64,000 nucleotides of DNA from Pseudodesulfovibrio sp. 5S69 (GCF_037094465.1 NZ_CP146609.1:992001-1056000), one strand, 5' to 3'; positions 1-9,206 are shown, counted from the stretch's first letter. Notes: generated from the letters alone by a model not told the origin. Translations and numbers: made by a program.

Positions 1-3000
1 GATCAGGATGTTGGCCACGCCCGAGTAGTTGACCGCGTCCGAGGCGAAATAGAGGGAGGTCCCTTCCGGCCCGCCCTTGAACAGGAGCAGGCCGAAGCGG
101 TCGCCCAGGTCGTCGCCCACCCGGTGCCCGGCGTCGGGGTGCACGGCGATGCCCTTGAGCCGCCCGGCGGACAGGGCCAGCAACTCCTCGGCCGGGACGA
201 TCACGGTCTCGAAGCCGGGGATGTGCTGGTAGCGGGACTCGGTGGCCATGACGTCCTCGCCGTTCTCGATGGCCTCGGCCTCCACTTCGGAGAGCTGGGT
301 GGCCGCCTGGTTGGGGAAGACGATGGGGGTCATGGGCTCGCCGTCGAGGTCCGGGTGGTCGCGCAACCCCTCGTCGCTGAACACGCCCACCAGGGTCAGG
401 GGCAGCCCCCAGAGGACCACCTTGTTGCGCTTCGGGTCGTCCGGGTCGGCCCCGATCCGGTCGGCCATGCGCTGCGGCAGCATGATCACCTGGCGTTCGC
501 CCTTTTTGAACCAGCGGCCCTTGACCAGGATGCGGTCGAGCCCGCTGACCTGCGGCTCGCGCCAGGACAGGCCGATCAGCCCGCGTCCCTGGGCCTCCTT
601 GCCGTCACGGACCACCGGGATGAGCGGCGCGCGGGATTTGTCGGAGGTGAACCCGGTGTCGTACCAGACGCGCGGAGCCACGACCCCGGTGCCGGCGAAG
701 GCGTTGCGCATGACCGACAAGGCTTCCATGGGAATGTCCTGCCAGTTCAGATATTTGACCATGACTCCGTCATAGGAGGCGTGGTCGTTGAACCGGGCCC
801 ATCCGGCCTGGCGCACGGACTTGACCGTGGTGAAGTTCATGATCGTGAAGGTCAGGATGACCAGCGTGGCGAAGGTCAGGAAGGTGCGCACGGGCCGCCG
901 TTTCAGGTTGCCCACGCCGAGCACGAAGGCCGCGCCGAAGGCGGCCATGGGGCTGATCCCGGTCAGCTTGACGTGGGAGGAGCGCTTCTGCAACTCGACC
1001 ATCTCGCGTTCGAACCGGAAGAAGATGATCATTGAGACCAATAGCGACAGGGCCAGGATGAAGAACGCGAGGATGACCACCAGCGGCGAATAGGTCAGTT
1101 GGAAGGCCGGGTGGACCAAGTAGATGATCCCGATGATCAGGACCAGGAAGCCGAGGAAGGCCGAGATCCGTTTCCGGATGTCCACGAACGAGAAGAAGAG
1201 GCGCTCCATGCAGTAGGCGAACGGCACGAACAGGGCCACGTAGAAGAGCACTCCGAAGAGCACGTCGCGCTGGGTCTTGTCCACGTCGTTGTAGACCCGG
1301 CTGGCCTTGGACAGGGAGGCGCGGGAGGCCTCGACGAACTTGTCCCACTGCCTGGCCTCCTTGTAGCGAACGGCGTCGGCCAGTTCCCGGTCGCCTTCCC
1401 GGCGCAGCAGCCGGATGCGGTCGTTGACGATGCCCTTTTCTTCCAGGTTGTCGATGCGCGGGCCGAGCAGGGCCCACATGTCGCGGGCCGCCCGGAATTC
1501 GGTCAGGGGGATGACCGGCCAGCGGCGGGCGACGTAGCCCAGGCCGCTGGGGTGCTCTTTGTCCGCATTAAGCAGCAGGACCTTCTTGTCGAGGACCGTG
1601 TCGGACAGGGTCAGCTTGACCGGGGTGTCCGGCTCCAGGAACAGGGTGCCCAAGGTGGACGAGCGGGTGTCCATGCGGCTGTACCAGTAGCTCACGGGCG
1701 GGGCCTCGGTGCGGCCGTCGATGAGGGTCGGCCGGTACAGGTACTTGAAAGTCCGGGGGTCGAACATGTCGAACAGGGTGGTCTGGGTGCAGGCGAACAG
1801 GATCAGGTCCGTGGCCTGCACGGCGCGGGACAGCTTGACGCGATAGGCGGCCTTGCCGGTCTTGGGCTTGTCGATGGCCCAGTCGGCCAGGCCGGTCTCG
1901 TCGTTGAACTTGAAGGCCTCGATCACGGCCTTGTGGTAGCTGACCTTCTTGCTGGCCAGGCCGGGGATGCGGAAGTCGCCCTGGGTGTCGACCATGCCGT
2001 AGTTGCGGGTCTGCCACTGGAAGGCCAGGACGACCATGCCGGTGCCGGGCCGGTCCGGAAAGATCTCGCCCTTGCGCAGGAGGTTGGCGCGGCCCTCCAG
2101 GGTGACGAAGTGGTTTTTGTCCCGTTTGCCCGCGTCCGCGATGGGCTGGTCGGCCAGGGCCCCGACCAGGGCGCGGACCAGCCGGGACTGCCGGGCCAGG
2201 AAATCGAAGTCCACGCGGCCGGGTCGGTCGTAGGGCGTGCCCCAGGTCGGGCGCACGTCGTGGACCGTGGCCAGGGTGAAGCCGGGCAGCCCGGCCAAGG
2301 CCATGGGCTCACCGCCCAGCTCGGGCCGGTCGGGCAGATAGCTCTGCCAAGCCCGCTTGCCGGGCCGGAGCGTGTCGCGGAACAGGTGCGCGACGGCCTG
2401 GTCGGTCTTTTTCAGCCGCTCCACCGCGCCCTTCATGACGGTGTCCAGGGGCCGGAAGAAGCCGGTCCTGTTGACGTCGGGCTTGAGGTCGATGAGGAAC
2501 CCCTGGTCGAACCCGCCCAGGCCGTCGCCGTGGGAGGAGAGGAACAGCGAGACGTGGGCCGCGATGGAGGTCTCGCCCAGGGTGTCGCGCACGGCCCGGG
2601 CCGAGGCGATGTCCCCGAGCTGGCCCGAGACGTCGGCGAGTACGGCCGAGCGCAGCCGCTCGGCGGGCTTGAAGAACCGCCTGAGCGCGACCCGCTCCTC
2701 GGGGGGCAGAGGATAGTCGTCCACCGTGGAGCTGATCCAGGTCAGCCGCTTCAGGCGGATGCGCTCGTCGGCCAGGGCCTGGATGCGCGTCTGGTCGGCG
2801 GTCTGCCCGTCCTCGCGGGCCCCGTCCTGCGGCCCGGCCAGGAGGCGCAGGCGCATGAGCTCGCCGGTAATGTCGTCCTCGCGGTTGCGGACCACGGCCT
2901 TGAGCGCCTTCTTGAGCAGGGCCGCGTCCGCCGGGTCGGCCAGGTTGGACGGGGAAAGGGGCTCGGGCGAGCGGAGCAGGGTCAGGGTGCGCTCGGTGTC

Positions 3001-4017
3001 GTCCACCAGCCGCCTGAGCTCGTTGCGCCGCGCCTTGAGGACCGTGCCATCGGTCACCAGGGCCCAGGTGAATTCGCGCATGCCCGCCTGTGCCGAGGAC
3101 TTGCCCGCCGTGGCCAGGAAGAGCACAGAGCGCTTGGGCCGGTGGACGGCCAGGTTCTCGGCCACGTCCATGAGCGCGGCGATGGACGCGCCCTCGTCGG
3201 CCCCCGGCGACTGGCCCTCCACCAGGGCGGTGGAGTCGTAGAACGCCTCCACGATCACGGTCTGGCTGGACAGCTCCGGGTCGCTGCCGGGGATGCGGCA
3301 GTAGACGTTCTCCAGCCGCTCGTTGCGCCACTTGCCCTTGGAGGTCAGGGTGACCGCGCCCAGGGCGTGCGGCCCCTTGGCGCGGAAATCGTCGCCGAAC
3401 AGGGCCTTCGCCCGCTCGCGGGAAATCCAGAAGATCGGGAAGTCCACCGGGGTGAGCTCGAATTTGTCGCTGAAGCGCGGCCTCGGGTCTGGTCCGCCGT
3501 CGCCGCCCACGCCCACGAAGATCAGGGCGCGCGCGCCGAGCATGGCCGCGTTGTTCCAGTTCTTGCCGGAGTCCATGTCCATGAGGACGACGGCCCCCTG
3601 GACGGACAGCCCGTCGAAGTCGGCCACGCGCCCGTTGCCCGCGTAGAGCAGCGGCCCGTCGATGCCGGGCGGGGCCACGGCGCCGGGGGACAGGGCGTTG
3701 GCCCGCAGTTGGCGCAGGGGCTCCACGTGCCCTGTGGCCGGGACGGTCAGGCTCGCTCCCTCCTGGACCTGCACGGGCAGGTGGAAGGACTGGCGGCCCA
3801 CGGCCCCGTCCGGGAACAGCCGCTTGAACTCGGCCTCGACCATGTCCGCGGCCCGGCCCACGCCCGCGCTGCCCGGCGAACGGTCGCCCAGCGCGCTCAG
3901 GGCGCGCAGGAACGCCGCACCGTCGGCCAGGGCCGGGCCGGAGGCCGCCAGGACCAGGATGAGCGCCTGGAGAAGGGCCGTGAGGGCGGTTGAAACATGC
4001 GGGCCGCGCCGGGTCAT
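1..4017 (-). CDS. FtsX-type ABC permease with N-terminal degenerate M28 peptidase-like domain (3' end outside window)
   Basis: The frame is open from ATG at 4017 to the left edge, giving 1339 codons without a stop, so the C terminus is missing. A signal peptide (about residues 11-31) is followed by a PA-like insert (about 120-240) and an M28-like segment with 'AFYDS' near 258 and 'GADEGAS' near 272. The usual zinc-binding His of HYDS is Phe and the downstream Glu pair is absent, so catalysis is unlikely. Transmembrane segments begin near residue 910, followed by an FtsX/MacB-like permease and periplasmic region. The start lies 2 nt after the ATPase stop, so it is the third gene of an FtsX-ATPase-permease operon. 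Export or release of a lipid or lipoprotein-like substrate is inferred; the substrate is unknown. Confidence 0.85.
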   Translation of the reverse strand, partial: MTRRGPHVSTALTALLQALILVLAASGPALADGAAFLRALSALGDRSPGSAGVGRAADMVEAEFKRLFPDGAVGRQSFHLPVQVQEGASLTVPATGHVEPLRQLRANALSPGAVAPPGIDGPLLYAGNGRVADFDGLSVQGAVVLMDMDSGKNWNNAAMLGARALIFVGVGGDGGPDPRPRFSDKFELTPVDFPIFWISRERAKALFGDDFRAKGPHALGAVTLTSKGKWRNERLENVYCRIPGSDPELSSQTVIVEAFYDSTALVEGQSPGADEGASIAALMDVAENLAVHRPKRSVLFLATAGKSSAQAGMREFTWALVTDGTVLKARRNELRRLVDDTERTLTLLRSPEPLSPSNLADPADAALLKKALKAVVRNREDDITGELMRLRLLAGPQDGAREDGQTADQTRIQALADERIRLKRLTWISSTVDDYPLPPEERVALRRFFKPAERLRSAVLADVSGQLGDIASARAVRDTLGETSIAAHVSLFLSSHGDGLGGFDQGFLIDLKPDVNRTGFFRPLDTVMKGAVERLKKTDQAVAHLFRDTLRPGKRAWQSYLPDRPELGGEPMALAGLPGFTLATVHDVRPTWGTPYDRPGRVDFDFLARQSRLVRALVGALADQPIADAGKRDKNHFVTLEGRANLLRKGEIFPDRPGTGMVVLAFQWQTRNYGMVDTQGDFRIPGLASKKVSYHKAVIEAFKFNDETGLADWAIDKPKTGKAAYRVKLSRAVQATDLILFACTQTTLFDMFDPRTFKYLYRPTLIDGRTEAPPVSYWYSRMDTRSSTLGTLFLEPDTPVKLTLSDTVLDKKVLLLNADKEHPSGLGYVARRWPVIPLTEFRAARDMWALLGPRIDNLEEKGIVNDRIRLLRREGDRELADAVRYKEARQWDKFVEASRASLSKASRVYNDVDKTQRDVLFGVLFYVALFVPFAYCMERLFFSFVDIRKRISAFLGFLVLIIGIIYLVHPAFQLTYSPLVVILAFFILALSLLVSMIIFFRFEREMVELQKRSSHVKLTGISPMAAFGAAFVLGVGNLKRRPVRTFLTFATLVILTFTIMNFTTVKSVRQAGWARFNDHASYDGVMVKYLNWQDIPMEALSVMRNAFAGTGVVAPRVWYDTGFTSDKSRAPLIPVVRDGKEAQGRGLIGLSWREPQVSGLDRILVKGRWFKKGERQVIMLPQRMADRIGADPDDPKRNKVVLWGLPLTLVGVFSDEGLRDHPDLDGEPMTPIVFPNQAATQLSEVEAEAIENGEDVMATESRYQHIPGFETVIVPAEELLALSAGRLKGIAVHPDAGHRVGDDLGDRFGLLLFKGGPEGTSLYFASDAVNYSGVANILI

Positions 4018-4019
4018 GC

Positions 4020-4784
4020 CTACGCTCCGGGTTCCCTGTGGCCGGTCAGCTTTTCGCCGATGCCGCCGATGGAGATGTCCAGTTCCTCGCGCTTCTCGAT
4101 GCGGTCCACCTGGCCGTCGCGCACCCAGACCACGCGGTCGGACACGTTGAGCATCTTGTAGTCGTGGGTCGCCGAGATGACCGTGACCCCGCGCTCCTGG
4201 GAGAGCATCTGCAACAGTTCGATGATCTCCTCGCCCGTGGACAGGTCCAGGTTGCCGGTGGGTTCGTCGGCCAGGACGATGGCCGGGTCGTTGGCCAGCG
4301 ACCGGGCCACTGCCACGCGCTGCTGTTGGCCGCCGGACAGCTCCAGGGGCTTGTGCTGGAAGCGCTCGCCCAGGCCGACCAGTTTGAGCAGCTCGATGCC
4401 CTTGTCCTGGGCGTCGTCCGCGTTCATGCCCGCGAAGGTCATGGGCAGGGTGACGTTTTCGAGCGCGGTCATCACCGGGATGAGATTGAAGGTCTGGAAG
4501 ATGTAGCCGATCTTGCGGTTGCGGAGCCAGGCCAGCTCGAAGGCGTCCAACTGGGAGATGTCCACCTCGTCGATGAAGACCTTGCCCTCGGTGGGCTTGT
4601 CCAGCCCGCCGATCATGTTGAACAGGGTGGACTTGCCCGAGCCCGACGGCCCCATGATGGAGATGTATTCCCCGGCGAAGATCTCGAGGTCCACGCCCTT
4701 GAGGGCCTCAAGTTCGACCTTGCCCATGGTGAAGGTCTTTCTTACGCCGATGACGCGGACGATGGTGCGTTTTTCGTCACTCAT
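4020..4784 (-). CDS. ABC transporter ATP-binding protein, LolD/MacB family
   Basis: This 254-residue nucleotide-binding subunit energises the FtsX-type permeases on either side. Visible motifs are Walker A 'GPSGSGKST' (about 45-53), the Q-loop in 'YIFQTFNLIP', the signature 'LSGGQQQR', Walker B 'IVLADEPTGNLD' and the switch His in 'ATHD'. The 'EPTGNLDL' form is typical of the LolD/MacB/FtsE group. It starts 9 nt after the upstream permease stop and ends 2 nt before the downstream permease start, so the three genes are almost certainly cotranscribed. The exported substrate cannot be told from the sequence. Confidence 0.95.
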   Translation of the reverse strand: MSDEKRTIVRVIGVRKTFTMGKVELEALKGVDLEIFAGEYISIMGPSGSGKSTLFNMIGGLDKPTEGKVFIDEVDISQLDAFELAWLRNRKIGYIFQTFNLIPVMTALENVTLPMTFAGMNADDAQDKGIELLKLVGLGERFQHKPLELSGGQQQRVAVARSLANDPAIVLADEPTGNLDLSTGEEIIELLQMLSQERGVTVISATHDYKMLNVSDRVVWVRDGQVDRIEKREELDISIGGIGEKLTGHREPGA

Positions 4785-4793
4785 AAACTATCC

Positions 4794-5453
4794 TCAATGT
4801 TCCGCCCGGATGGCCTTGATGGGATCCATGCGCGCCGCCAGCCATGCGGGATAGAGCACGCCCAGGAGGCTCAGGCCGCAGCCCGCCAGGGTGGCCAGCC
4901 CCATGGAGCCGAGCAGGGAGGCGGCCGGCAGGTTTGCCAGGGCGGCGAAGCCGAAGCGCACGGCCCCGGTCAGCAGGGAAAACAGGCAGCCCAGAATCGC
5001 GCCCGCAAAGGCCCCGGCCAAGCCCTGCATGGCAGCCTCCAGCAGGAAGAGACGCAGGATCATGGAGTCCAGGGCGCCCAGGCACTTCATGACCCCGATC
5101 TCGGAGAACCGCTCGGTCACGGACATGAGCTGGGCGTTGACGATGCCCACGGTGCAGACCAGCAGGGACAGGATGACGATCCAGCGCTCCTTGGCCGACA
5201 TGGCCACCGCGCCCTGGGCCAGGTCCACGTCGTAGCCCGCCTGGGAGAGCGCCCTGGCCGCCTCCCGGCCACCGTGCAGGAGTATGCCCGTGGCGATGTC
5301 CAGGTTGGCCAGGACGAAGCTCAGGAACGAAACGGCCAGGACCAGGCTGGAAACCGTGATCATGGAGCGGAAGAAACGGACCTTCAGGCTCTTGTAGCTG
5401 ATCTCAAGGGATTTCGAGAACGGCAGCGAAATGAGTCGTTCCGGTTTGTTCAT
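4794..5453 (-). CDS. FtsX-family ABC permease, short form
   Basis: This 219-residue membrane protein is the first gene of the exporter operon. It has a transmembrane segment near 30-50 ('MITVSSLVLAVSFLSFVLA'), a very short periplasmic stretch, then three hydrophobic helices from about 108 onward. The FtsX permease hallmark 'ERFSEIGVMKCLGALD' sits near 135-150 and the protein ends in 'DPIKAIRAEH'. It lacks the large periplasmic domain usual in LolC/MacB, which may be supplied by the giant partner permease two genes downstream (inference). A good Shine-Dalgarno (AAAGGAAGG) precedes the ATG, and a sigma-70-like promoter lies 43 nt upstream. Confidence 0.9.
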   Translation of the reverse strand: MNKPERLISLPFSKSLEISYKSLKVRFFRSMITVSSLVLAVSFLSFVLANLDIATGILLHGGREAARALSQAGYDVDLAQGAVAMSAKERWIVILSLLVCTVGIVNAQLMSVTERFSEIGVMKCLGALDSMILRLFLLEAAMQGLAGAFAGAILGCLFSLLTGAVRFGFAALANLPAASLLGSMGLATLAGCGLSLLGVLYPAWLAARMDPIKAIRAEH

Positions 5454-5495
5454 TGCCTTCCTTTCTGTTCGAACGTGCTGGATTCGTTCATTCTG

Positions 5496-5524
5496 ATCAT
5501 ATAGTCTAGGGCGTTCGGAAACAA
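5496..5524 (-). promoter_or_regulatory. Sigma-70-type promoter for the FtsX exporter operon
   Basis: On the minus strand TTGTTT (5524-5519) and TATGAT (5501-5496) are separated by exactly 17 nt. Transcription would start near 5489, leaving a leader of about 35 nt that contains the ribosome binding site of the FtsX gene. The element lies in the 98-nt gap after the SpoIIE gene. Confidence 0.6.
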
Positions 5525-5551
5525 GCGGAATCAGGAATCAGTGTGCAATTA

Positions 5552-7168
5552 TCACGTGCTCGTCGAAAAAGCGGCACCGGGTCGCACCTGTCGGCGCGCC
5601 ACGCCCTTGACGACCACCAGGGTCAGGTCGTCCTCAAGCCTGCCGGTCCCGGCGAATTCGACAACCTGTCCGCTGATGGCCGACAGGATCTGCTGCGCGC
5701 TCCGGTCCCGGTTGTCGCGGATGAGCCCGCGCAGGCGGTCCACGCCGAACATGGTCCCGTCCGGGTTGTGCGCCTCCCAGACGCCGTCCGTGCAGATGCA
5801 CAGGATCTGCCCCGGGCCGGGCATGTCCATGGACCGCTCGTGGTAGTCCCAGTCCGGCTCCACCCCGAGCGGGATGTCCTCGCCCTTGAGCTCGGTGAAG
5901 GCGTCCGTGGCCGGGTCGTAGAACTGGGGCGGCTGCTGGCCCGCGTTGACCCAGGTGATCCTTTCCTCGGCCGGGTCCATGACCATGAGGAACAGGGTCA
6001 TGAACCGCCCCGTGTCGCCGATGTCCCGGCTCAGGTGCCGGTTGGTCCGGCGGACGCTCCCGGCCGTGGAGCCCGGCGTGGTCGCGTTCTGGCGGATGAC
6101 GGCCCGGCCCGCGGTCATGAGCAGGGCCGCGCCGATGCCGTGGCCCGAGACGTCGCCCACGGCCACGGCCAGCCGGCCGCAGCCGTCCGGGTCGCACTCG
6201 ATGAAATCGAAGAAATCGCCGCCGGTCTCGTCCGAGAACAGGCTCGCGCCCGCGATGTCCAGCCCCGGCATCTCCGGGGCCTTCCTGGGCAGGAAATGCT
6301 GCTGGACCTCATGGGCGATCTTCAGCCCCTCGCGCATGTGCATGCCCTCGCGCAGGCCGGCGATCATGGTATTGGTGTGCCCGGCGATGACCCCGAGTTC
6401 GTCCGAGGTGGTCACCGGCACCCGCCGGGACAGGTCGCCTCGACTGACGTTTTCGAGCACCCCGGTCTGGGTGTCGAAGATCATGCGCATGTTCCTGGCA
6501 TAGGAGACCACCAGGTTAACGACCATGAGGATGAGAAAGCCCATGACGAAGAGGATTTCCACCAGGACCGAGCGGCCGAGCATGCCCAGGGTGTCGAGGT
6601 TCAGTTCCTGGGTGGCCAGCCAGCCGAGGTCGCGGATGATGACCAGCAGGATGATGGCCGTGCTCAGGAGCAGGATGAGGATGGCCACCAGCGAGAATTT
6701 GCGGGTCATGGTGATGAGCCGGTTGGGCGGCACGTAGGAGGCGTCCCCGGACAGGGCGCGGCGGATGACCAGCCGCTCGCGGGCCAGGGCCATGTCCAGC
6801 CCGGCGAAGAGCCCCACGGTGAAGATGCCCAGCACCAGCTTGGACCCGCTCAGCAGCAGCGGGAAGCCGTAGAGGACGCGCAGGATCACGGCTGCCCCCA
6901 GCCCGGCCAGGACGAACAGGCTCAGTTCGAGCTGGAACTGGCGCAGGGACTGGCGCAGGGGACGGGCCCGGTCGACCCGGCGGCGCTGCAAGCCGGGCCG
7001 CACTCCCCAGGCCAGGGCCAGGGGGCCGAGCAGGACCAGGCCGAGCTCCCAGGCCGGGAGCCGGTCCATGAACGGGCAGACCTGGCCGCCATAGACCGCA
7101 CCGCCGATCACGGCCAGCGCGTAGTATAGGAACGGCCGCCATGCGGGCATGACCGGTTCGGTTTGCAT
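5552..7168 (-). CDS. Membrane-bound SpoIIE-family serine phosphatase with HAMP domain
   Basis: A 538-residue PP2C-type phosphatase expected to dephosphorylate a STAS anti-anti-sigma factor. The N-terminal half (about 10-240) holds several hydrophobic helices, then a HAMP-like linker ('GVLENVSRGDLSRRVPV', about 240-270). The C-terminal catalytic domain has the metal-binding motifs 'DETGGDFFDF' and 'GDVSGHGIGAA' and ends with 'EDDLTLVVVKG'. GGAAGGAAGG sits directly before the ATG. No STAS or kinase partner is adjacent, unlike the second SpoIIE protein at 33955-36546. The N-terminal membrane block probably senses a signal, but no known ligand-binding fold is recognised. Confidence 0.9.
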   Translation of the reverse strand: MQTEPVMPAWRPFLYYALAVIGGAVYGGQVCPFMDRLPAWELGLVLLGPLALAWGVRPGLQRRRVDRARPLRQSLRQFQLELSLFVLAGLGAAVILRVLYGFPLLLSGSKLVLGIFTVGLFAGLDMALARERLVIRRALSGDASYVPPNRLITMTRKFSLVAILILLLSTAIILLVIIRDLGWLATQELNLDTLGMLGRSVLVEILFVMGFLILMVVNLVVSYARNMRMIFDTQTGVLENVSRGDLSRRVPVTTSDELGVIAGHTNTMIAGLREGMHMREGLKIAHEVQQHFLPRKAPEMPGLDIAGASLFSDETGGDFFDFIECDPDGCGRLAVAVGDVSGHGIGAALLMTAGRAVIRQNATTPGSTAGSVRRTNRHLSRDIGDTGRFMTLFLMVMDPAEERITWVNAGQQPPQFYDPATDAFTELKGEDIPLGVEPDWDYHERSMDMPGPGQILCICTDGVWEAHNPDGTMFGVDRLRGLIRDNRDRSAQQILSAISGQVVEFAGTGRLEDDLTLVVVKGVARRQVRPGAAFSTST

Positions 7169-7222
7169 CCTTCCTTCCCTGTTTGTCGCCTATTCCTTTG
7201 CCAACCGCCATGATCTCGTTTA

Positions 7223-7251
7223 ACCATAAGGGCTGTACACAATGCGGACAA
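7223..7251 (-). promoter_or_regulatory. Sigma-70-type promoter for the SpoIIE phosphatase gene
   Basis: Minus-strand TTGTCC (7251-7246) and TATGGT (7228-7223) have 17-nt spacing, about 55 nt upstream of the ATG at 7168. It lies in the 111-nt divergent gap shared with the plus-strand gene starting at 7280. Confidence 0.5.
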
Positions 7252-7279
7252 GCCCTAATACAAACAAAGGCGATGGATA

Positions 7280-7885
7280 ATGAGAAGAGCATGTTTCCTG
7301 TTCCTGGCCCTGGCGGCACTCTTCGCGACGCCCGCCCTGGCTGCCCAGGGGTTTCCCACCACCCTGGCCGGGTTCACTCTGGGCGACCCGGTGGAGAATT
7401 ACAAGGCGTATTGCCGCGGGGAAAAGGCCATTCCGGTGTCCGACGCGCCGTTTTTGTCCGAGGCCCTGCTCAAGCCCGAGAACCTGCCCGGCGTGCGCGG
7501 CGGCAGCCTGTCCTTCGGCAACTGCCTGGGCAACAGCCGCCTGGTGCGCATCAAACTCAAGTTCAACGACCGCGACCAGGGGTTCTTCAATCGGCTCTAC
7601 AGCCGCTACGAGGCGGATTTCGGCAAGCCGGACAAGTACCTGGGCGACGCTTTCAAGAACGTCATCGCCTGGGAGTGGAGCTTTCAGGACGGCAATGGCG
7701 GGCGCGTCTCGCTGGTGCTCATGTGGAGCCGCGACAAGGAAATCCGGCCCGGCGTGTCCATCAAGATGACCCAGGAGACCTACATGAACGAGGAATACGA
7801 GTGCTACAAGGCCAAGCACGAGGGCCCCATGGACAAGACGGGCACGACCAAGATCGGCTCCCTGGACGCCTACGTGCCCCGCTAG
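7280..7885 (+). CDS. Secreted protein of unknown function
   Basis: A 201-residue protein with a clear signal peptide ('MRRACFLFLALAALFATPALA', cleavage likely after ALA), so it should be periplasmic. The mature part has three cysteines (in 'KAYCRGE', 'FGNCLGN' and 'EYECYKA') and no family motif I recognise. The pattern 'GFTLGDPVENYK' resembles the opening of small secreted proteins of unknown function. It is the first of three closely packed plus-strand genes: the next starts 1 nt after its stop, suggesting cotranscription with a cytoplasmic unknown protein and a PqqD-like protein. Confidence 0.75.
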   Translation: MRRACFLFLALAALFATPALAAQGFPTTLAGFTLGDPVENYKAYCRGEKAIPVSDAPFLSEALLKPENLPGVRGGSLSFGNCLGNSRLVRIKLKFNDRDQGFFNRLYSRYEADFGKPDKYLGDAFKNVIAWEWSFQDGNGGRVSLVLMWSRDKEIRPGVSIKMTQETYMNEEYECYKAKHEGPMDKTGTTKIGSLDAYVPR

Positions 7886-7886
7886 C

Positions 7887-8816
7887 ATGGCCGATTTCGC
7901 CTGGAACGGGATCGGACTGGCCGCGCCCTCCGGCTGGGAGCCCACGGCCATCGAGCGCGACGGGCTCCTCCTGGCGGACTCCCTCGGGCCGGTCTGCGAG
8001 CTCAAGTGGAACCGTGTCCGCGGGAGCTTCTCCTTTGACAAGCATCTCCGGAAACTGACCAGGGGCAACAAGAACGCCGCGGTACGCGCGGCGGACCCGG
8101 ACGAGATTCCGGCCGCCTGGGCCGAGGCCGTGGACCGGCTGGCCGAGTCCGGCCTGCGCGCCAGGAGTTTTCTCTGGCGGTCTGACGGAAACCGGGGGCT
8201 GGGCGCGGCCCTGCACCACCCCGGCACCGGCCTGGCCTGCCTGATCCAGTTCTTCATCCGTACCGGGGACGACGAACCCGCGGCCGCCGGGGTCCTGTCC
8301 ACCCTGCGTGACTTCTCCGGGGGCAAGACCGTGCCGTGGGCCATGTTCGGTCTGGCCGCGCGGGTGCCCGCCGATTTCGTCCTGGACACCTTTTCTTTCC
8401 GGCCCGGCCACTACCGGGTGGCCTGGTGGCGGCCCGCCTCGGGCAAACGCGGGGGACGCGCGGACACGGGCAAGGGGCCGGGCCTCCGTCTCGACTTCGA
8501 GCGCTTCGCCCCGGCCTCGGTCCTGCTCAAGGGGACCACGCTGGAGGCGTGGTGCCGGGACCGGCTGGCCCACGCGCCGCCCAAGACCGTGGCCGTGGAC
8601 AACGGCCCCGGCCGGGTCGACTGGCGGGGAGCGGCCAAGACCTCCATGCTGCGCAAGGTCCTGCGCCGGGAGATCCTGACCTGTGGCCGGGCCTGGACTC
8701 CGGACGCGGGCAACGCCGTGCTGGCGGTCACGGCCGAGGGCACCGTCTCCCTGGCCGAGGCCACGTTCAACGACATCTGCGGGAGCTTTACCCTTGTTCC
8801 GGAAGAAACGGCCTGA
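7887..8816 (+). CDS. Conserved-looking protein of unknown function upstream of a PqqD-like gene
   Basis: 309 residues with no signal peptide or membrane segment, so probably cytoplasmic. It is rich in Trp and Arg and opens with 'FAWNGIGLAAPSGWEP', a pattern reminiscent of proteins that start with a small beta-rich domain. No catalytic motif is recognised. It starts 1 nt after the preceding stop, and its last 23 nt overlap the TTG start of the PqqD-like gene, implying translational coupling. A shared role with the PqqD-like protein, for example as client or partner, is inference. Confidence 0.75.
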   Translation: MADFAWNGIGLAAPSGWEPTAIERDGLLLADSLGPVCELKWNRVRGSFSFDKHLRKLTRGNKNAAVRAADPDEIPAAWAEAVDRLAESGLRARSFLWRSDGNRGLGAALHHPGTGLACLIQFFIRTGDDEPAAAGVLSTLRDFSGGKTVPWAMFGLAARVPADFVLDTFSFRPGHYRVAWWRPASGKRGGRADTGKGPGLRLDFERFAPASVLLKGTTLEAWCRDRLAHAPPKTVAVDNGPGRVDWRGAAKTSMLRKVLRREILTCGRAWTPDAGNAVLAVTAEGTVSLAEATFNDICGSFTLVPEETA

Positions 8817-9171
8817 GCCGACCATATCCCGCGCCGAGGCCCTGCGCATGATCCCGGTGCGCAACGCGGCCGTGGAGGTCACCGAGCTGCCCGACGGGTT
8901 GGTCCGGCTGGCCTATCCACTGGCCATCAAGCCGTGGTTCGGCAGGTTGGCCGACAAGGTCGGCCTGTGGGACGGCAGGCCCATGACCAAGACCGTGGAG
9001 CTCGACGAGATGGGCACCTTTGTCTGGCGCCATATCGACGGCGAGCGGTCCGTGCGCGGCATTGCCCAGGCCTTTGCCGAGACCTACGAGGTCCAACTCC
9101 GCGAGGCGGAGCTGGCGGTGACCGCCTTCATCAAGACGATAGGCCAGCGCGGCATCATTGGGCTCAAATAG
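8794..9171 (+). CDS. PqqD-like (RRE-fold) protein, TTG start
   Basis: 125 residues. The core 'KTVELDEMGTFVWRHIDGERSVRGIAQAFAETYEV' region matches the PqqD fold ('LN.TG..VW..IDG..TV..I...'). PqqD proteins present peptide substrates to radical SAM enzymes. I chose TTG 8794 because GGGAGC lies 7 nt upstream and the N terminus 'FRKKRPEPTISRAEAL' is kept; ATG 8848 would give a 107-residue form. No PQQ genes, radical SAM gene or precursor peptide is visible nearby, so the role is probably not PQQ synthesis. It overlaps the upstream gene by 23 nt. Confidence 0.8.
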   Translation: MFRKKRPEPTISRAEALRMIPVRNAAVEVTELPDGLVRLAYPLAIKPWFGRLADKVGLWDGRPMTKTVELDEMGTFVWRHIDGERSVRGIAQAFAETYEVQLREAELAVTAFIKTIGQRGIIGLK

Positions 9172-9206
9172 GGCGGCTGCCGATGGCGGGCCATCCGCAC
9201 CTTTTC

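Noticed and set aside
1099..3993. Long plus-strand reading frame opposite the giant permease
   Set aside because: Gly/Gln/Val-rich composition typical of antisense frames in GC-rich DNA; the minus-strand frame has a signal peptide, motifs and operon context.
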